A stretch of DNA of 64,000 nt from Lucinisca nassula (lineage: Eukaryota > Mollusca > Bivalvia > Lucinida > Lucinidae): positions 149,170,082-149,234,081 of the forward strand of contig OY757015.1 in NCBI GenBank assembly GCA_963580285.1, given 5' to 3'. Below are positions 23,216 to 34,160 of this stretch, in pieces; position 1 is the first letter of the stretch, and every line of letters begins with the position of its first letter. The translations under genes were made by a program, and so were the position numbers. Under the pieces are notes generated by a model. It did not search any database. It saw only the letters and a list, made by a program, of their open reading frames with translations, and was not told the origin of the DNA.

Positions 23216-24745
23216 CTTTCATTCAGTATATGTTCTAAAAGTTTTAAGATTACTGTTGTCACTGTTATTCCCCTATAATTAGAGGGGTTTGACTTGTCCC
23301 CTTTTTATGTATTGGAGTTAGTAATCCTTCTTTAAGAACGGGTGAGATTTTTTTTTGCTGTAGTATATAGTTTAGTAGTTCCAGTATATATGTATCCAGA
23401 ACACCTCTGCCAAGCTTGAAATGCTCACTAGTAAGCTTCATAATGTCTGCAGCTTTGTTATTTTTCAGTCTTGAAAATGCTGTATGTAATTCCTTTTCAG
23501 TAATTTTAGTAATTGGGCTGGATGAGTCACTCACAAACTTTTCAATAAATGTTATGTCCTTTTGAACTTGGTCCAGATGATTGCTATCAAATTGATCATA
23601 ATTAAGAGGTTCTCCCAGCTTTTCAAAATGCTCAGCCCATCCATTACAGACTGTTTCAGGTGTATCGAAGACCTCCCCATCAACCTCAATAGCCTTAACA
23701 TTACTGTTATTTGTCTTTCGTTGTTTATTAATCAGTTTAGCAAAAGTCTTAGGGTCTGCGCTGGAATTCATTATCTTTTCCACGTTTTCTACTTTCCGTT
23801 GTGCAGCTGCTTTCCGTTGCTCTGCTCTAATATTCTTCTTTGCATCTCTCCTTTGTATGTTCAATGGATGATCTCGTTCATTTGGTGACCCACTTTTTTT
23901 CCATTCCCACCATATGTACCTTGATTTTTTTACTGCTTTATCGATTTTTTCATTCCAGATCTTACACTTTGACGTCTTTATCTTTATCTTGAGTTTATGC
24001 CCAGGTATACTTTCTGCAGCTGCCGTTTTTAGGACTGAGGTCATGTGACCCATAGCACATAAAAGTCAAATTCTGTTTCTATATCCTAAGGGAACAGCCC
24101 TAGCTTTTTACTTATAGAATTTTTTGATGAAAGTTCATTACACTTATCCCATTTTGGCTTGACTTCAATTGATTTCGAGCCTTCAGTTTGAGTACACTTA
24201 TTCACCTTTAGCTCCGCAATGACCGGTGGTGATCTGATACATTAAGGTAGTCTGTCAATACCGTAATGTTAGAGACAATGTCTTTAGCTTGTTTAGAGTA
24301 GAAAATATAATCTATTTCCGATGAGGATATCATATCAGAGTGAATATACGTGCATTCGCCAGACTGTCCATGTAGCAGCTGGTTGTTATTAACAAACTTT
24401 TCTAGAAGTTTATCCCTTTCGTTACCATAACGAGTCTTCATAGACGAGTTCATATCCCCTACCACAAAGGTTATGTGACTTGATCTGAAAGTTTGGAGGA
24501 CTTCTGCGACCTCATCCAAGGTCTCTTGAAAGTCTTGTCTTGTAGTGGTACCTCTGACTGGCATATATGCTCCAACCAGACATAATGGCGGTTCACTCAG
24601 TACTTCCAATACTATGATTCTGTTACCACCATTTGAGTGAAATTTGGTTCGTAGGTCCATTTCTTTTCTGACTAAGCACGCCACCACCCCCCCCCCCCCC
24701 ATAGCCCCTAGGTTTTTGTGTAGGAGGGAGAGGATTATCGCCATG
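23204..24745 (-). mobile_element. LINE-2, 5' half (endonuclease to RT start)
   Basis: This half is broken at 24,745, where a CR1 tail fragment abuts. It contains the endonuclease, a basic linker and the first RT motifs. The G-run at 24,690-24,703 (C-run on plus) probably expanded and may cause a frameshift. It joins the 3' half through the PLE copy d insertion. Confidence 0.8.
23230..24744 (-). pseudogene. LINE-2 endonuclease and RT entry region
   Basis: The endonuclease part (24,744-24,208) has VGAYMPVRGTTTRQDFQE, the catalytic VVGDMNSSM block, SSEIDYIF and SDHH, in the usual AP-endonuclease order. Its frame shifts at SDHH, near 24,230. The 24,054-24,207 stretch codes in another frame with a stop. 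The next block (24,053-23,265) is a Lys-rich linker with the pre-RT motif LKNNKAADIMKL and TPIHKKG. The RT then shifts frame again into NYRGITVTTVILKLLEHIL just before the PLE junction. At least three lesions make it non-functional. Confidence 0.75.
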
Positions 24746-25020
24746 TATTCCCCCAGCTAGACACTGTAGAAATCACCATTCGTTGGCGTTTCAGACCCTT
24801 ACTGCAAGAACTGACATTTATAAAGAGTCGTTCTTCCCCAGAACCATTAGAGATTGGAATGCCCTTCCCGATTCGATTATTTTGAGAGCTGAAGGTGCTG
24901 ATGATTGTGTAGCTAAATTTACCTCTTTGGTTAGAGTTAGGGACTAACTTCCCACATCACAGGTCCTGGTGTATGAATGTCTTTTGACGTGTCACCAGTA
25001 ACAATTCTGATTCTGATTCT
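24746..25020 (+). mobile_element. CR1 3'-end fragment (5'-truncated copy)
   Basis: About 275 bp match the last part of the CR1 copies at 6,930-7,200 and 28,155-28,434. The match covers the SFFPRTIRDWN codons, the UTR with GTCCTGGTGTATGAATGTC, and the GATTCT tail. It is a dead-on-arrival insertion. The segment 25,021-25,345 that follows is unrecognised; it contains a 64-codon open frame at 25,147 that I cannot assign. Confidence 0.85.
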
Positions 25021-25349
25021 GGGGTAACCACTGATAAACCATGGTTAACCACGGTTCGTGATCGAACTACCTCCCGGATAGTGCTACCAGTCTACTCACT
25101 TCCGGGAGGGAGGTGTCATGGCGAAATATTGGCATAAATTATAAACTTGAACAGATTTTTTAACGATAAGACGAAGATGGATCACATTCGTACCCCAAAA
25201 GTAATTTGCCTTTTACATGAAATAGACCAACAACATTATCAAGTATTCTACGCTAACTGTCTTAGTGCAGCAGAGCGAAACATCTTCGATTTTCTTCTTC
25301 GAACACTCTGTATGAGTAATTGTCTGTGTAGGGGGTGGTAGCTCAGTTT

Positions 25350-25650
25350 GTTTGTTTGTTTGATTTGATGTTAAACGTCCCCGTCAACACTGTAAAGGTC
25401 ATTTTGGAGACGTTGCTTCCAATTTTGTGGGACTTTTATCCGGCATTGAAATGAAATGACATCTCAAGCCCTGTCGCCCAATGAAACCAATAGGGTTTAT
25501 TAGCATGGATGGTCCGCCTCACACCTTGGTTCCTGGACAGGCTTAGATCCTCTAAGTGGTTTACCAGTAATAGTGTGCGGGCCGGATTCAGCCCTGTGTG
25601 GAAGCATCATGCAGCCCATATATTTCTTCAAGCCCCCATGAGCGGGGGCG
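25350..25650 (+). repeat. Dispersed repeat family A copy
   Basis: Full-length-looking copy with all conserved blocks and the GGGCGGGGGC-type tail near 25,640. A short GATA run follows at 25,706-25,722. Confidence 0.8.
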
Positions 25651-25874
25651 TGGTAGCTCAGTGGTTGGCACAAAACTCGTCTAATATTCTCTACTTAAAG
25701 GAAGATAGATAGATAGATAGAAAACATTGTTGAGAACTTGCATGTCATCATTCAGAAAGAGCTGACCCACTGCAGTGAGGCCAAAGACAGGTTTCACAGA
25801 TCCGGGACGTTTCGTTCCTTTTTTTTCTATTTTTTTTTCTGTTTATACTGCATTCGTTCATATCTGACTATTAC

Positions 25875-25964
25875 TCGCAGGTGTACATTATGTACACACC
25901 AGGTTTGCAGGATGAAATCCTACACAGTAATTATAGTAGGGGTCTTTTACCTGCACAGGGTGAC
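25875..25964 (-). mobile_element. Partial SINE interrupted by CR1 copy 2
   Basis: The reverse complement matches the 3' part of the SINE at 28,570-28,895 (ATTACTGTGTAGG, TTTCATCCTGCAAA, GTACATAATGTACACCT). It stops where CR1 copy 2 begins. A possible continuation follows the CR1 tail at 28,430 (CAGGGCATGACTCTCC). ACAGGG on both sides could be the target duplication. The reading frame of CR1 copy 2 extends by chance into this SINE. Confidence 0.6.
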
Positions 25965-28352
25965 CTCAACTTCAGAGACATTGCTTGGCCCTACAGGCTC
26001 AGTAAACAAGGCACAATGCTGAGTCAGTCGGAAGGACAAATATTGATTGACATTATGAACGATCATGGCCTTGAACAAATTGTTAACTTCCCCACTCGTG
26101 ATAAGAACACATTGGATCTGATCCTTACGACTTTGCCAGGACAATTCGAAGACATTCATTCCCCAGATAAACTAAGTGACCACGATGTTGTCTCCGGATA
26201 TTTAAAAATTCACATCCCACCAATAAAGAAACCTCGGAGGAAGGTGTACTCATATCAGAAAGGTGACTATGAAACTATGAGGAAGGATGCACTCAGATTT
26301 GCAAAGGAGAATTACTTTAATGGTCATTCAGATGCTCGGTCTATACAGGAGAATTTTGATCTGATAACTTCTTTCATTCATACTTCGGCCGAAAATCATA
26401 TCCCCTCAAAAACTAGTAGGGCTGTATCTTCTATTCCCTGGATCACTCCAGAGATAAGAAGGAAAATTCGCAGAAGGAATAAGATTCATGCAAAGGCAAA
26501 AAAGACGGGAAGTGGTAAACTCCGGACAAAATTTGAAAACTTGAGACGTGAAATTAAGACTGATATAAAAAATCAGCATGATTTGTATGTGAATAACTTG
26601 GTAGGTGATGTAAAGGCAAATCCCAGAGACTTCTACAGATATATTAATAGCCAGAAGAAAGACAGGCAAGGTATCCCGACCCTTAATAAAAGAGGAGGGG
26701 ACGGGGTTGCTGAATCAGACTCTGAAAGGGCAGAGGAATTAGTTGGTCAATTCAATGATGCATTTAATAAAATTGAGTTCACGGAGGTTCCATTGACTGG
26801 AAGATCGGCCCCATTCATGGATAATATTGTTGTGACAGCTGCAGGAGTGATCAAATTACTTAAAGGCTTAAACCCCAGCAAGGCCTTAGGACCCGATGAG
26901 CTTCACCCCAGAGTCCTGAAGGAACTAGCAAATGAGTTGGGTCCAGTTTTCGCACACTTGTTTCAACAGTCTCTTGATACGGGTGAAATCCCCAAAGAAT
27001 GGCTCTTAGCAAACATTTGTCCACTCTTCAAAAAAGGAGATAGGGCTCTTGCCCGTAATTATCGCCCTGTGTCTCTGACTTGTGTTCTGTGTAAATTGCT
27101 GGAACATATAGTCTGCTCAAACATCATGGCCCACTTGGACGAGCATAAACTTTTGTCAGACAGGCAACATGCATTTAGGAGAAGGCACAGTTGTGAAACT
27201 CAGCTAAGCACAGTTATTAATGACTGGGCAAAAATCTTGGACAAAGGGGGACAGGTGGACACATTTATTCTTGACTTCGAGAAGGCCTTTGACACCCCTC
27301 CTCATGAACTACTTAAATCTAAGTTATTTGGTTATGGAATTGGGGGAAAGACCCTCAAATGGATAGATTCCTTTCTTTGCTACAGAAAACAGCGGGTTGT
27401 TGTTAATGGTGAATCTTCGGAGTGGGCTCCAGTTTTGTCTGGAGTCCCGCAAGGGACCGTTCTTGGTCCACTTTTGTTCTCCCTGTACATCAATGATATT
27501 TCCACTGACATTGACTCAGAAATAAGACTGTTCGCAGATGACTGTGTTTGTTACCGGGAAATTAGAGATACAGATGACTCATTGAAACTTCAGGCTGACA
27601 TAGATAGATTAGGATGTTGGGCACGTAAATGGGGCATGAGATTTCAGCCAGTTAAATGCAATATTATGCAGATAACTAGGAAGAGATCTTATAAAGTTGA
27701 GGCTTCTTACACCTTAGAGGGAACGGTCCTCGAGAATGTGGACTCCATTAAATACCTTGGAGTGACAATCTCACACAACTTGAGATGGAATACTCATATT
27801 AGCAACATGTGTACTAAGGCAAATAGAACGCTTGGTTTCCTGAGGCGAAATCTTCATCAGTGCCCTCAGGATGTAAAAGAGGCAGCATATAAAGGTCTTG
27901 TTCGCCCAATCTTGGAATATGGTAGTTGTATCTGGGACCCCAGTGGAGTGGTCCTTAATGATGAAATTGAGAAAGTTCAGAATAGAGCTGCTAGATTTGT
28001 AACAGGCAATTACTGCTTTGAAACTGGGAGCATGACTGGAATACTTGGAAAATTAAAATGGGAGTCTCTCAAGAAAAGGAGAAAAGACAGTAGGCTAATC
28101 CTTTTATACAAAGGTCTAAAGGGTGCTGCCAGCATTCCAACAGATGACCTTGTTCCCCCAGCTAGACACTGTAGAAATCACCATTCGTTGGCGTTTCAGA
28201 CCCTTAGCGCAAGAACTGACATTTATAAAGAGTCGTTCTTCCCCAGAACCATTAGAGATTGGAATGCCCTTCCCGATTCGATTATTTCGACAGCTGAAGG
28301 TACTGATGATTGTGTAGCTAAATTTACCTCTTTGGTTAGAGCTAGGGACTAA
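25959..28352 (+). CDS. CR1 endonuclease C-terminus plus RT, uninterrupted frame
   Basis: About 797 codons without a stop run from GDLNFRD (endonuclease) through SDHDVV, a basic linker, the RT fingers (NYRPVSLTCVLCKLLEH), SGVPQGTVLGPLLF, FADDCVCYRE, the thumb and SFFPRTIRDWN to the natural stop at 28,350-28,352. The A-run that is expanded in copy 1 has its normal length here. The open frame extends upstream to 25,881 through flanking SINE sequence, which is fortuitous. RT motifs are intact, so this RT could in principle be functional, but the element lacks its promoter end and PHD region. It is best regarded as a truncated insertion. Confidence 0.85.
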   Translation, partial: GDLNFRDIAWPYRLSKQGTMLSQSEGQILIDIMNDHGLEQIVNFPTRDKNTLDLILTTLPGQFEDIHSPDKLSDHDVVSGYLKIHIPPIKKPRRKVYSYQKGDYETMRKDALRFAKENYFNGHSDARSIQENFDLITSFIHTSAENHIPSKTSRAVSSIPWITPEIRRKIRRRNKIHAKAKKTGSGKLRTKFENLRREIKTDIKNQHDLYVNNLVGDVKANPRDFYRYINSQKKDRQGIPTLNKRGGDGVAESDSERAEELVGQFNDAFNKIEFTEVPLTGRSAPFMDNIVVTAAGVIKLLKGLNPSKALGPDELHPRVLKELANELGPVFAHLFQQSLDTGEIPKEWLLANICPLFKKGDRALARNYRPVSLTCVLCKLLEHIVCSNIMAHLDEHKLLSDRQHAFRRRHSCETQLSTVINDWAKILDKGGQVDTFILDFEKAFDTPPHELLKSKLFGYGIGGKTLKWIDSFLCYRKQRVVVNGESSEWAPVLSGVPQGTVLGPLLFSLYINDISTDIDSEIRLFADDCVCYREIRDTDDSLKLQADIDRLGCWARKWGMRFQPVKCNIMQITRKRSYKVEASYTLEGTVLENVDSIKYLGVTISHNLRWNTHISNMCTKANRTLGFLRRNLHQCPQDVKEAAYKGLVRPILEYGSCIWDPSGVVLNDEIEKVQNRAARFVTGNYCFETGSMTGILGKLKWESLKKRRKDSRLILLYKGLKGAASIPTDDLVPPARHCRNHHSLAFQTLSARTDIYKESFFPRTIRDWNALPDSIISTAEGTDDCVAKFTSLVRARD

Positions 28353-28434
28353 CTTCCCATATCACAGGTCCTGGTGTATGAATGTCATTTGACGTGTCAC
28401 CAGTAACAATTCTGATTCTGATTCTGATTCTGAC
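25959..28434 (+). mobile_element. CR1-type retrotransposon, copy 2 (5'-truncated)
   Basis: It begins inside the endonuclease at the GDLNF block and runs to a GATTCT tail with four repeats ending at 28,434. It is nearly identical to copy 1 (4,730-7,200) and has fewer lesions. It lacks the PHD fingers and the first half of the endonuclease. Possible 6-bp flanking repeats (ACAGGG) sit at 25,956-25,961 and 28,433-28,438. Confidence 0.85.
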
Positions 28435-28569
28435 AGGGCATGACTCTCCTTGATGGAGCGTAGTAGTATAGAGAATGGGGGTTCTGGGACAAAAAAAATT
28501 TTTCGTCCCCGCACCTGCAATACGGGTCTGCCTTAAAACAGTAATGATGCGTAATGTAGCGTAATGATG

Positions 28570-28895
28570 CGTGATAGCTCAGTGGTTAGTGCACTTGCCT
28601 CTGATGCTAGAGGTCCCGGGTTCGATCCCCGGCAGCGGCGATAAAATTTCGGTGTCCGAACACGCTCCATTGGCATCATTTGCAGGGATGAATGTCATAA
28701 AGTGCACCGTCCTTCGGATCGGGACGTTAACTGGAGGCCCCCTGTGCAGGGAGAACCATCCCCTGTGCAGGTTAAAGATCCCTACCGTAATTACATGATT
28801 ACTGTGTAGGCTTTCATCCTGCAAAACCTGGAGTGTATGTAATATACACCTGCGGTAATGGTCAAAGATGACCGACGCAGTATCAGAAGATAGAT
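28570..28895 (+). mobile_element. tRNA-derived SINE, Meta-like central domain
   Basis: The head has an A box (TAGCTCAGTGGTTAG) and a B box (GGTTCGATCCC near 28,620). The body contains CGTCCTTCGGATCGGGACGT, which I recognise as like the conserved domain of the animal Meta-SINE group (recalled). It ends in GATA-type repeats near 28,890. It is preceded by the motif GTAATGATGCGTAATGTAGC. An isolated tRNA gene is excluded because the body continues for about 250 bp and there is no terminator at the tRNA boundary. Confidence 0.8.
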
Positions 28896-29689
28896 AGTAG
28901 TGTAGCGTAAAGATGAAAAAGTTATGCCTGAAAATGACCATATATCTATTTTACCAACTTTTTACTCTTTCTTTCTTTCGATACTGCATCACCCCCTCGC
29001 GAGGATTACGTGCAGGATGATTACTCCAAAATGTCTAAAAGGACCTATAATTATTAAGTAATATGGGTGCGTTAATTTACCGGAACGGACCAATTTCCTC
29101 CCGGTTTCTACTTTATTTTTAGGATATTTGTATAAAACACACACTATTTCAATCTTTTACAACATTGTGAATGCTCTTGTTCATAAATAATTTTGCCAAA
29201 TGTGAAATATGGGTCAGTGCACAATAGTCGCGCCCTGTGCATCAGGTGTTTGGAGCAGAAATAATTAAAAAGCAAGACTTAATAATTAGGTCTCTCACCG
29301 CTGTGGTTCGAGCCTGGCTTGGGTCATATGTCAGACGCCAAGCTCTGCAACGGAAGGACATGTGTTTTTTCTCCAAGCACTTCGATTTTCGCCCTCCTCT
29401 GATTAACCATCGACTCGATAAAGGATAAATATAATCATGAAACGGCCGTAAAACAAATAACAAAATATATATAAAAAAATATTTGGTAATCCTCTTAGAA
29501 GATACAAGCCTACCCATTCAAAGCGGTGCGAGTCGAATCACCCATGCATAAAAAAACAGTGTTGGTATCATTGGGTGGCAAAATGATCTAAACAGAGTTG
29601 ATGGGGTAGTTTAACCCAAATCAAATAAATAAGGTAGGGTCTGAGCCATGAACAATCTAAATTTAACGGAATAATTCAATATGAACACA

Positions 29690-29965
29690 TTCTTTTTCTT
29701 CAGCCCCACACACGGGGCTTGGAGAAATAGATTGGGATGCACGTTTCTTCCATGCAGAGCTGAACTGACCACTCATGAGTACTGGTAAACCGCTTAGGAC
29801 TAAGACTGCCCAGGCAAAGCGGAGTGAGCCGGACTGCCTAGTGCATATACGCATTTTGCTTTCATTGGGTGGCAGGGCTTTAGATGTCATTTGATTTCAG
29901 TGTCAGGTAAAAGTCCCACAAGTGGACGTCGACGTTAAGCCTCAATTTAAGCAACCATCCAACCA
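29690..29965 (-). repeat. Dispersed repeat family A copy
   Basis: Reverse-oriented, moderately diverged copy with all blocks present. The preceding segment 28,900-29,690 holds nothing I can support beyond AT-rich spacer. Confidence 0.75.
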
Positions 29966-30039
29966 ACATATTCATTTTTTCATAGAATGTTCATGTATTG
30001 AACAGTGTTATAATTACTATATATATTACATATATTAAC

Positions 30040-31100
30040 ACGTCCATGAAATGAAGACCCCTCTAAACCTCACAGGGTATAGATTATTTTTCTTATTTCT
30101 GTTTCACAGGTGTTTGGTACTCGTTAGAACCGCCTCGACGAAGCGCTTTTAACGAGCACCCTCAATCTATGCTTGTGTCGTTAATAAGACAAAGATATGA
30201 AAGAATGCACTATGTCAAACGGTTTTTGTTTGATTTGGGGTTTATCCTTAGGCTCCATTACACATCATTATGAATGAAAGAAAGAAAGAACATCACGTGA
30301 ACAACTCCGTGAAAAGAAAAACTTGCAGACATAAAGAAGAGAGAAAGATTGAAAGAAAATCACGTGAACATCTCCCGTGATTGGATCCTCCCTTTAAACC
30401 CAATTCTAAGACATAGGTCGTGGGTATTCATTAGAACTATCACGGATTTTCATCAGAGAGAAAAATGGGGTTTATGGGGTATACATTATTTTTATTCGTT
30501 CCGCTCCAAGACATAGGTTGTGCGCTTGAAGATCTTCATCAGAAAAAAACATCACGAAAGCCCACCTGTATAATTTTGACCCCCTTAAACCCCGCTTTTA
30601 CATAGTAAAACTGGAGTTTACAGGGGTAAACCTTATTTTTCTTATTTCTGTTCTAAAATATAGAGTGTAGGTACTTATTAGAACCACCTCGCTGAGGTGA
30701 TTCTAACGAGTACCCACAATCTATATTTTCAGCAGAAATAAGAAAAATATCACAATTTTTCATCTTAATTTTTTTTTTGTTTTTCAGTGGTAAAGTTTAC
30801 AAAGCATTTGCATAGGCGAGTTTTCGTAATGAGTAGCCAGTTTTCATCCCTTTAAACCCCATCCTCAACGAGGCGGTTCTTACGAGCGCCCACGATTTAT
30901 TTTTGCAATATGAATAAGAAAACTATCACGGATTTTTATCAGAGAGACAACTGGGGTTTATAGGGGTGGGGGGGTGGGGGGGTAGGTAAGGGGGTATGCA
31001 TTATTTTTCTTCGTTCTGCTCCAAGCCATAGGTTGTGCTCTACCAACCTATGTTTGAAGTACGAAAAAGAAAGCGATCACAGATCTTGAACAGAAAAGTA
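30040..31100. repeat. Cluster of palindromic repeat family B
   Basis: Several partial and whole copies are crowded here. The core is a near-palindrome, CTCGTTAGAACCGCCTC facing GAGGCGGTTCTAACGAG, with outer arms matching CATAGGTTGTGGGTA. Around it lie conserved flanks (AAACCCC-rich and TTATTTTTCTTATTTCTG). Clear hairpins sit at 30,105-30,185 and 30,657-30,736; halves sit near 30,480-30,545 and 30,870-31,040. The G-run 30,966-30,995 belongs to one flank. The segment 31,100-31,640 adds one decayed copy near 31,300 and a GA-rich run, with nothing else. Confidence 0.75.
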
Positions 31101-31639
31101 GCCAGTTTGGAGATGTGAAAAAAATAAATATATATATCGCACGGGTATGTTATAAGCAAAAATTTGCATCTTTATGCAAGACATAAAATTGCTGATACAT
31201 GTGCTTTCAAAAGCGTAATATCCTCAAAAGAGAGAGAGAGATCGAGAGAGAGAGAGGTGGAAAACACTTGGTGTTTTGCGAAAAAATGTCAATGTGGGCT
31301 CTTGTTAGAACCGCCTCTATGGGGCAATTATAACCACTATAAGTCTATATTTGAACTAGAAATAAGAAAAATATTGAAAATCCATATGACATGCAACTAT
31401 GACCATTTTACCAAAAGCAACTCTAGAAGATGACCGGCTCTGTATTTGAAGATAGAAAATAAATTTTCATAATAAATTGGCTCTTAACGCAATGTAAGCA
31501 TCCCACACTCTGTTAGTTTATCTCCACCATGGATCGCGAAAACAGTAGTTGGGATACTGACTGTGGGTATCAGGATGCGGGTCAAAAGCTTTATCTGTTC
31601 AGGAGTAAATATAAATTCATAAAATAGGCTGCATTGCGC

Positions 31640-31715
31640 AACATTATGCCTTTTTAGGCATCATTACGCCACATTACGCATCATTACGCCACATTGCGCA
31701 TCATTACTGTATTTA
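31640..31715. repeat. ATTACGC-rich short repeat
   Basis: Alternating CATCATTACGCCACATTACG units. On the minus strand this reads GTAATGATGCGTAATGTGGC, nearly the same as 28,540-28,572 upstream of the SINE. Its function is unknown. Confidence 0.6.
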
Positions 31716-31719
31716 GGTA

Positions 31720-32140
31720 CATCGCTGCAATACTGTGGGGCCCACCCACACACCCCTGGGTGGGCCCCTACGAGTGGGATGCAATAGAAAAAAATATTTG
31801 TTTGCACTCTGGCTGCCAAATCACATGTGCAGTACACTCTGGCTGCCACTAGGTTCTGGCACAGATCAATACATAAGTATATAGAAGCACACTCTGGCTG
31901 ATACAACCACCGTATCTAAGGTAAACAAACCCTATAACCGCACTCACACAGGAGCGGCTGTGTATAAGTTTTGGTTTCACTAGGCGAGGTGAATATATTC
32001 AGTAAATTGATCCATTATACATTCTCGAGTTGTTTCCCTTGACATACAACTACCTATCTAAGGTAAACAGCCCATAGCAACGCGGCTCTCATACAGGAGC
32101 GGCGTTGCTATGCGCTGTTTGAAGTTGTTAACATATTAAA
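31720..32140. repeat. Region of hairpins and short direct repeats
   Basis: A GC-rich hairpin, GGGGCCCACCCACA against its complement GGGTGGGCCCC, lies near 31,739-31,768. CACTCTGGCTG occurs three times (about 31,805, 31,837, 31,888). TATCTAAGGTAAACA occurs twice (31,912 and 32,056). The second copy leads into a hairpin, AACAGCCCATAGCAACGC against GCGTTGCTATGCGCTGTT, ending near 32,125. It is probably a pair of MITE-like copies. 32,140-32,480 is unrecognised. Confidence 0.55.
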
Positions 32141-32480
32141 TTAGACTTCTGTAGATAGCTCAAGATCGTCAGTTGGTAAATTGATTTACTTCACAATGCT
32201 CTTTAGTGAAAAAAGGTTGGGAAAAATCAAAGGGTTCTTATTTGCTAATTCGCAAGAATGAAAAGGACGGTGTGTGATATATGCACTCACCGGTCGTGAC
32301 CAGCCTGCGCTCTTTTAAGCTCGTCAGCAAGAAATATTCAAATGCCACTGTGACCAGGTTTGTCCAACTCTTCCAACAGCTTGGTACGGGTCATCATTAA
32401 CAAAGGCTCTGAGGTGGTCGTTTCATTTAGACTACTTTAATATATAGATTCATAAAGGGAAACACAATGCAGGAGTGTAC

Positions 32481-32924
32481 ATGGACAGGGATGTAATTCT
32501 TCCTCTTTTCAGAGGAATTCCTCTTTTTGACTCCATTTTTTCAAAAATGAAAAGTTGTGGATTTGATCTGAAAAGCTCAGAAGCATCATTTTCTGAAGGG
32601 GGTATAGGGGTTTCCTCTGCCATCTACAGATTTTCCTCCCCTGGAGAAGTAGACCAATCACATCCCTGATGGATCAAGATCGGTACAAGTGAAGCTTGTG
32701 GGAAGAGATGTCGAGGAACCTACTGTGCTATCCACAACGCTGCTATCTCAAGAGGTGGGGGTCTCTGGATCTGTCAGGGTTGTGGGGTGGCTCTGAAGAC
32801 GTCCTGTAAGCTGTGTAAACCATGCGGCGCTACTACCATCTATAATCAGTACTACCACAAGAAGCGCTATCGCTATTCTTTCCAAAAAGAAGCCAGACGA
32901 CTTTCCAAGATAATTTTCAATTAG
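32481..32924 (+). pseudogene. Small Cys-rich ORF with in-frame TGA
   Basis: Starting at ATG 32,481 the frame encodes about 62 residues and then meets TGA at 32,667-32,669. In the same frame it continues for about 84 residues to TAG at 32,922. The second part contains CGKRCRGTYCAIHN, then CxxC (ICQGCG), then CKLCKPCG, a probable zinc-binding module, with a basic C-terminus. It sits 30 bp before a PolB-associated ORF, and similar small Cys-rich ORFs accompany Polinton-like elements (recalled). The TGA may be a decayed Arg CGA or, less likely, read-through. Function unknown. Confidence 0.5.
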
Positions 32925-32954
32925 AGAAAAGTTCAATGCATACATATATGAATT

Positions 32955-34160
32955 ATGGCTACTATGGATGAATTCATACAGCAGTTACTGGCAGAAATAC
33001 CTGATAATAATTCGACTCTCCATTACATGGTTCAAAACATCTTGGATAAGCCTATCCCAGATTCTGTCAAAGGGCGCTTGTTAAAGCCCTTACAGCCTGA
33101 AAAATATTGACCTACCCCACCACCAAGCAAAAAGAAGGCCGCCAAGAGAAAGGCCATTGAAGAGGAATTTGACCCTATCTCCCGCAAGAAAGTCCTGAGA
33201 TCCGTGAAGGAGTATCAGGATGAGATCCTGGACTTCTTTACATCTGCTGAGCAGATAAAAGAAAATCTAGTCTTCAGTCAGACCCCATGTGTCATTGGCG
33301 ACTTCTTGAGGGGCTGGCAGATGGGCGTGCCTGCCAATAATCCTCATAGTGCAGACCCCAGGACTTCCCTCAAGGCTGTGGTGCCCCAAATAAGTAACAA
33401 GCTCGAGAAAAAGATTGAGGCGCTGGGTGGCGTGAAGTTCCAGTTGGCTCTCAAGATTCAGCTTCGGAACGACAGCCCAGACGGTAATGAGGAGTACACA
33501 ACCCCTATGCTGCGCCACAAACAGGAGGCCTTCTCCAGACCAGCGAAATCAAGGAGGGCTCTCCATAAAACCTTCCCACAGATCCAAGAAACACTCGAAA
33601 AGTGGACACAGAGAGGGTTTGACTGGGTTGATCAGGTACAGACCCTTTGGCTGGACATTGCCAGATGTCAGCCTCTTCGGGGTAGGTCCTACATTCCACT
33701 CCCAGCAGAATTAAGATATAAGGAGGCACTGGTTAACATAAAGAACAAGAACCAATATTGCTTACGATGGACGCTCCGAGTGGCGCTGGCAAATCCGCCA
33801 CCACCATATCGCCCAGAGAGACTATGTTGGTATCCTACCAATGATGGTCTGCACTTTGAAGGGATTGATAGTCCCACAACCATCTCTCAGATCTATAAAG
33901 TGGAGTGGCAGAACAACCTAGCCATCAATGTCTTTGGCTGGGACAAGGACATCACTGTCCTTCGTCTCAGCACACAACCACAAGAGATACCAATGATCAA
34001 TATGCTGCTGATAAGTGCGAAGGAAAATGGCTTCCACTACACCTGGATAAAGAACTTCAACCGCCTCCTCTACAACCAGAGCAAGCACCGTGAGGACAAG
34101 TATTTCTGTGAGCGCTGTCTTAGAACAGTGCATCATTTGTACTGTGGTTGTTGCGTGTGA
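32955..34160 (+). pseudogene. Polinton/adintovirus-like PolB N-terminal region, truncated
   Basis: The ATG at 32,955 opens a frame with an in-frame TGA at 33,108-33,110, then about 349 more codons to 34,160. Late motifs include SYIPLPAEL, VNIKNKNQYCLRW, INVFGWD and the block INMLLISAKENGFHYTWIKN, followed by a zinc-finger start YFCERCLR. This order is what I associate with the region ahead of the polymerase domain in protein-primed family B DNA polymerases of Polinton/Maverick and adintovirus-type elements. Similarity ends after the first half of the zinc finger, so exonuclease and polymerase domains are absent. No integrase, protease or capsid genes are seen nearby. It is a dead fragment of an integrated element. 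Confidence 0.6.

Noticed and set aside
25147..25341. 64-codon ORF that could be a host exon
   Set aside because: No recognisable motif, no splice evidence, and the length is compatible with chance.
25881..25958. N-terminal extension of the CR1 copy 2 ORF
   Set aside because: Those 26 codons are SINE sequence in reverse. Copy 1 shows different sequence upstream of the GDLNF block.
28570..28645. Possible tRNA gene (A and B boxes)
   Set aside because: The body continues as a SINE and there is no proper acceptor stem. The heads at 7,330, 35,900 and 45,270 were rejected on the same basis.
30966..30995. G-rich run as a possible promoter or telomere-like repeat
   Set aside because: It is a local G-run in a family B flank with no periodicity.
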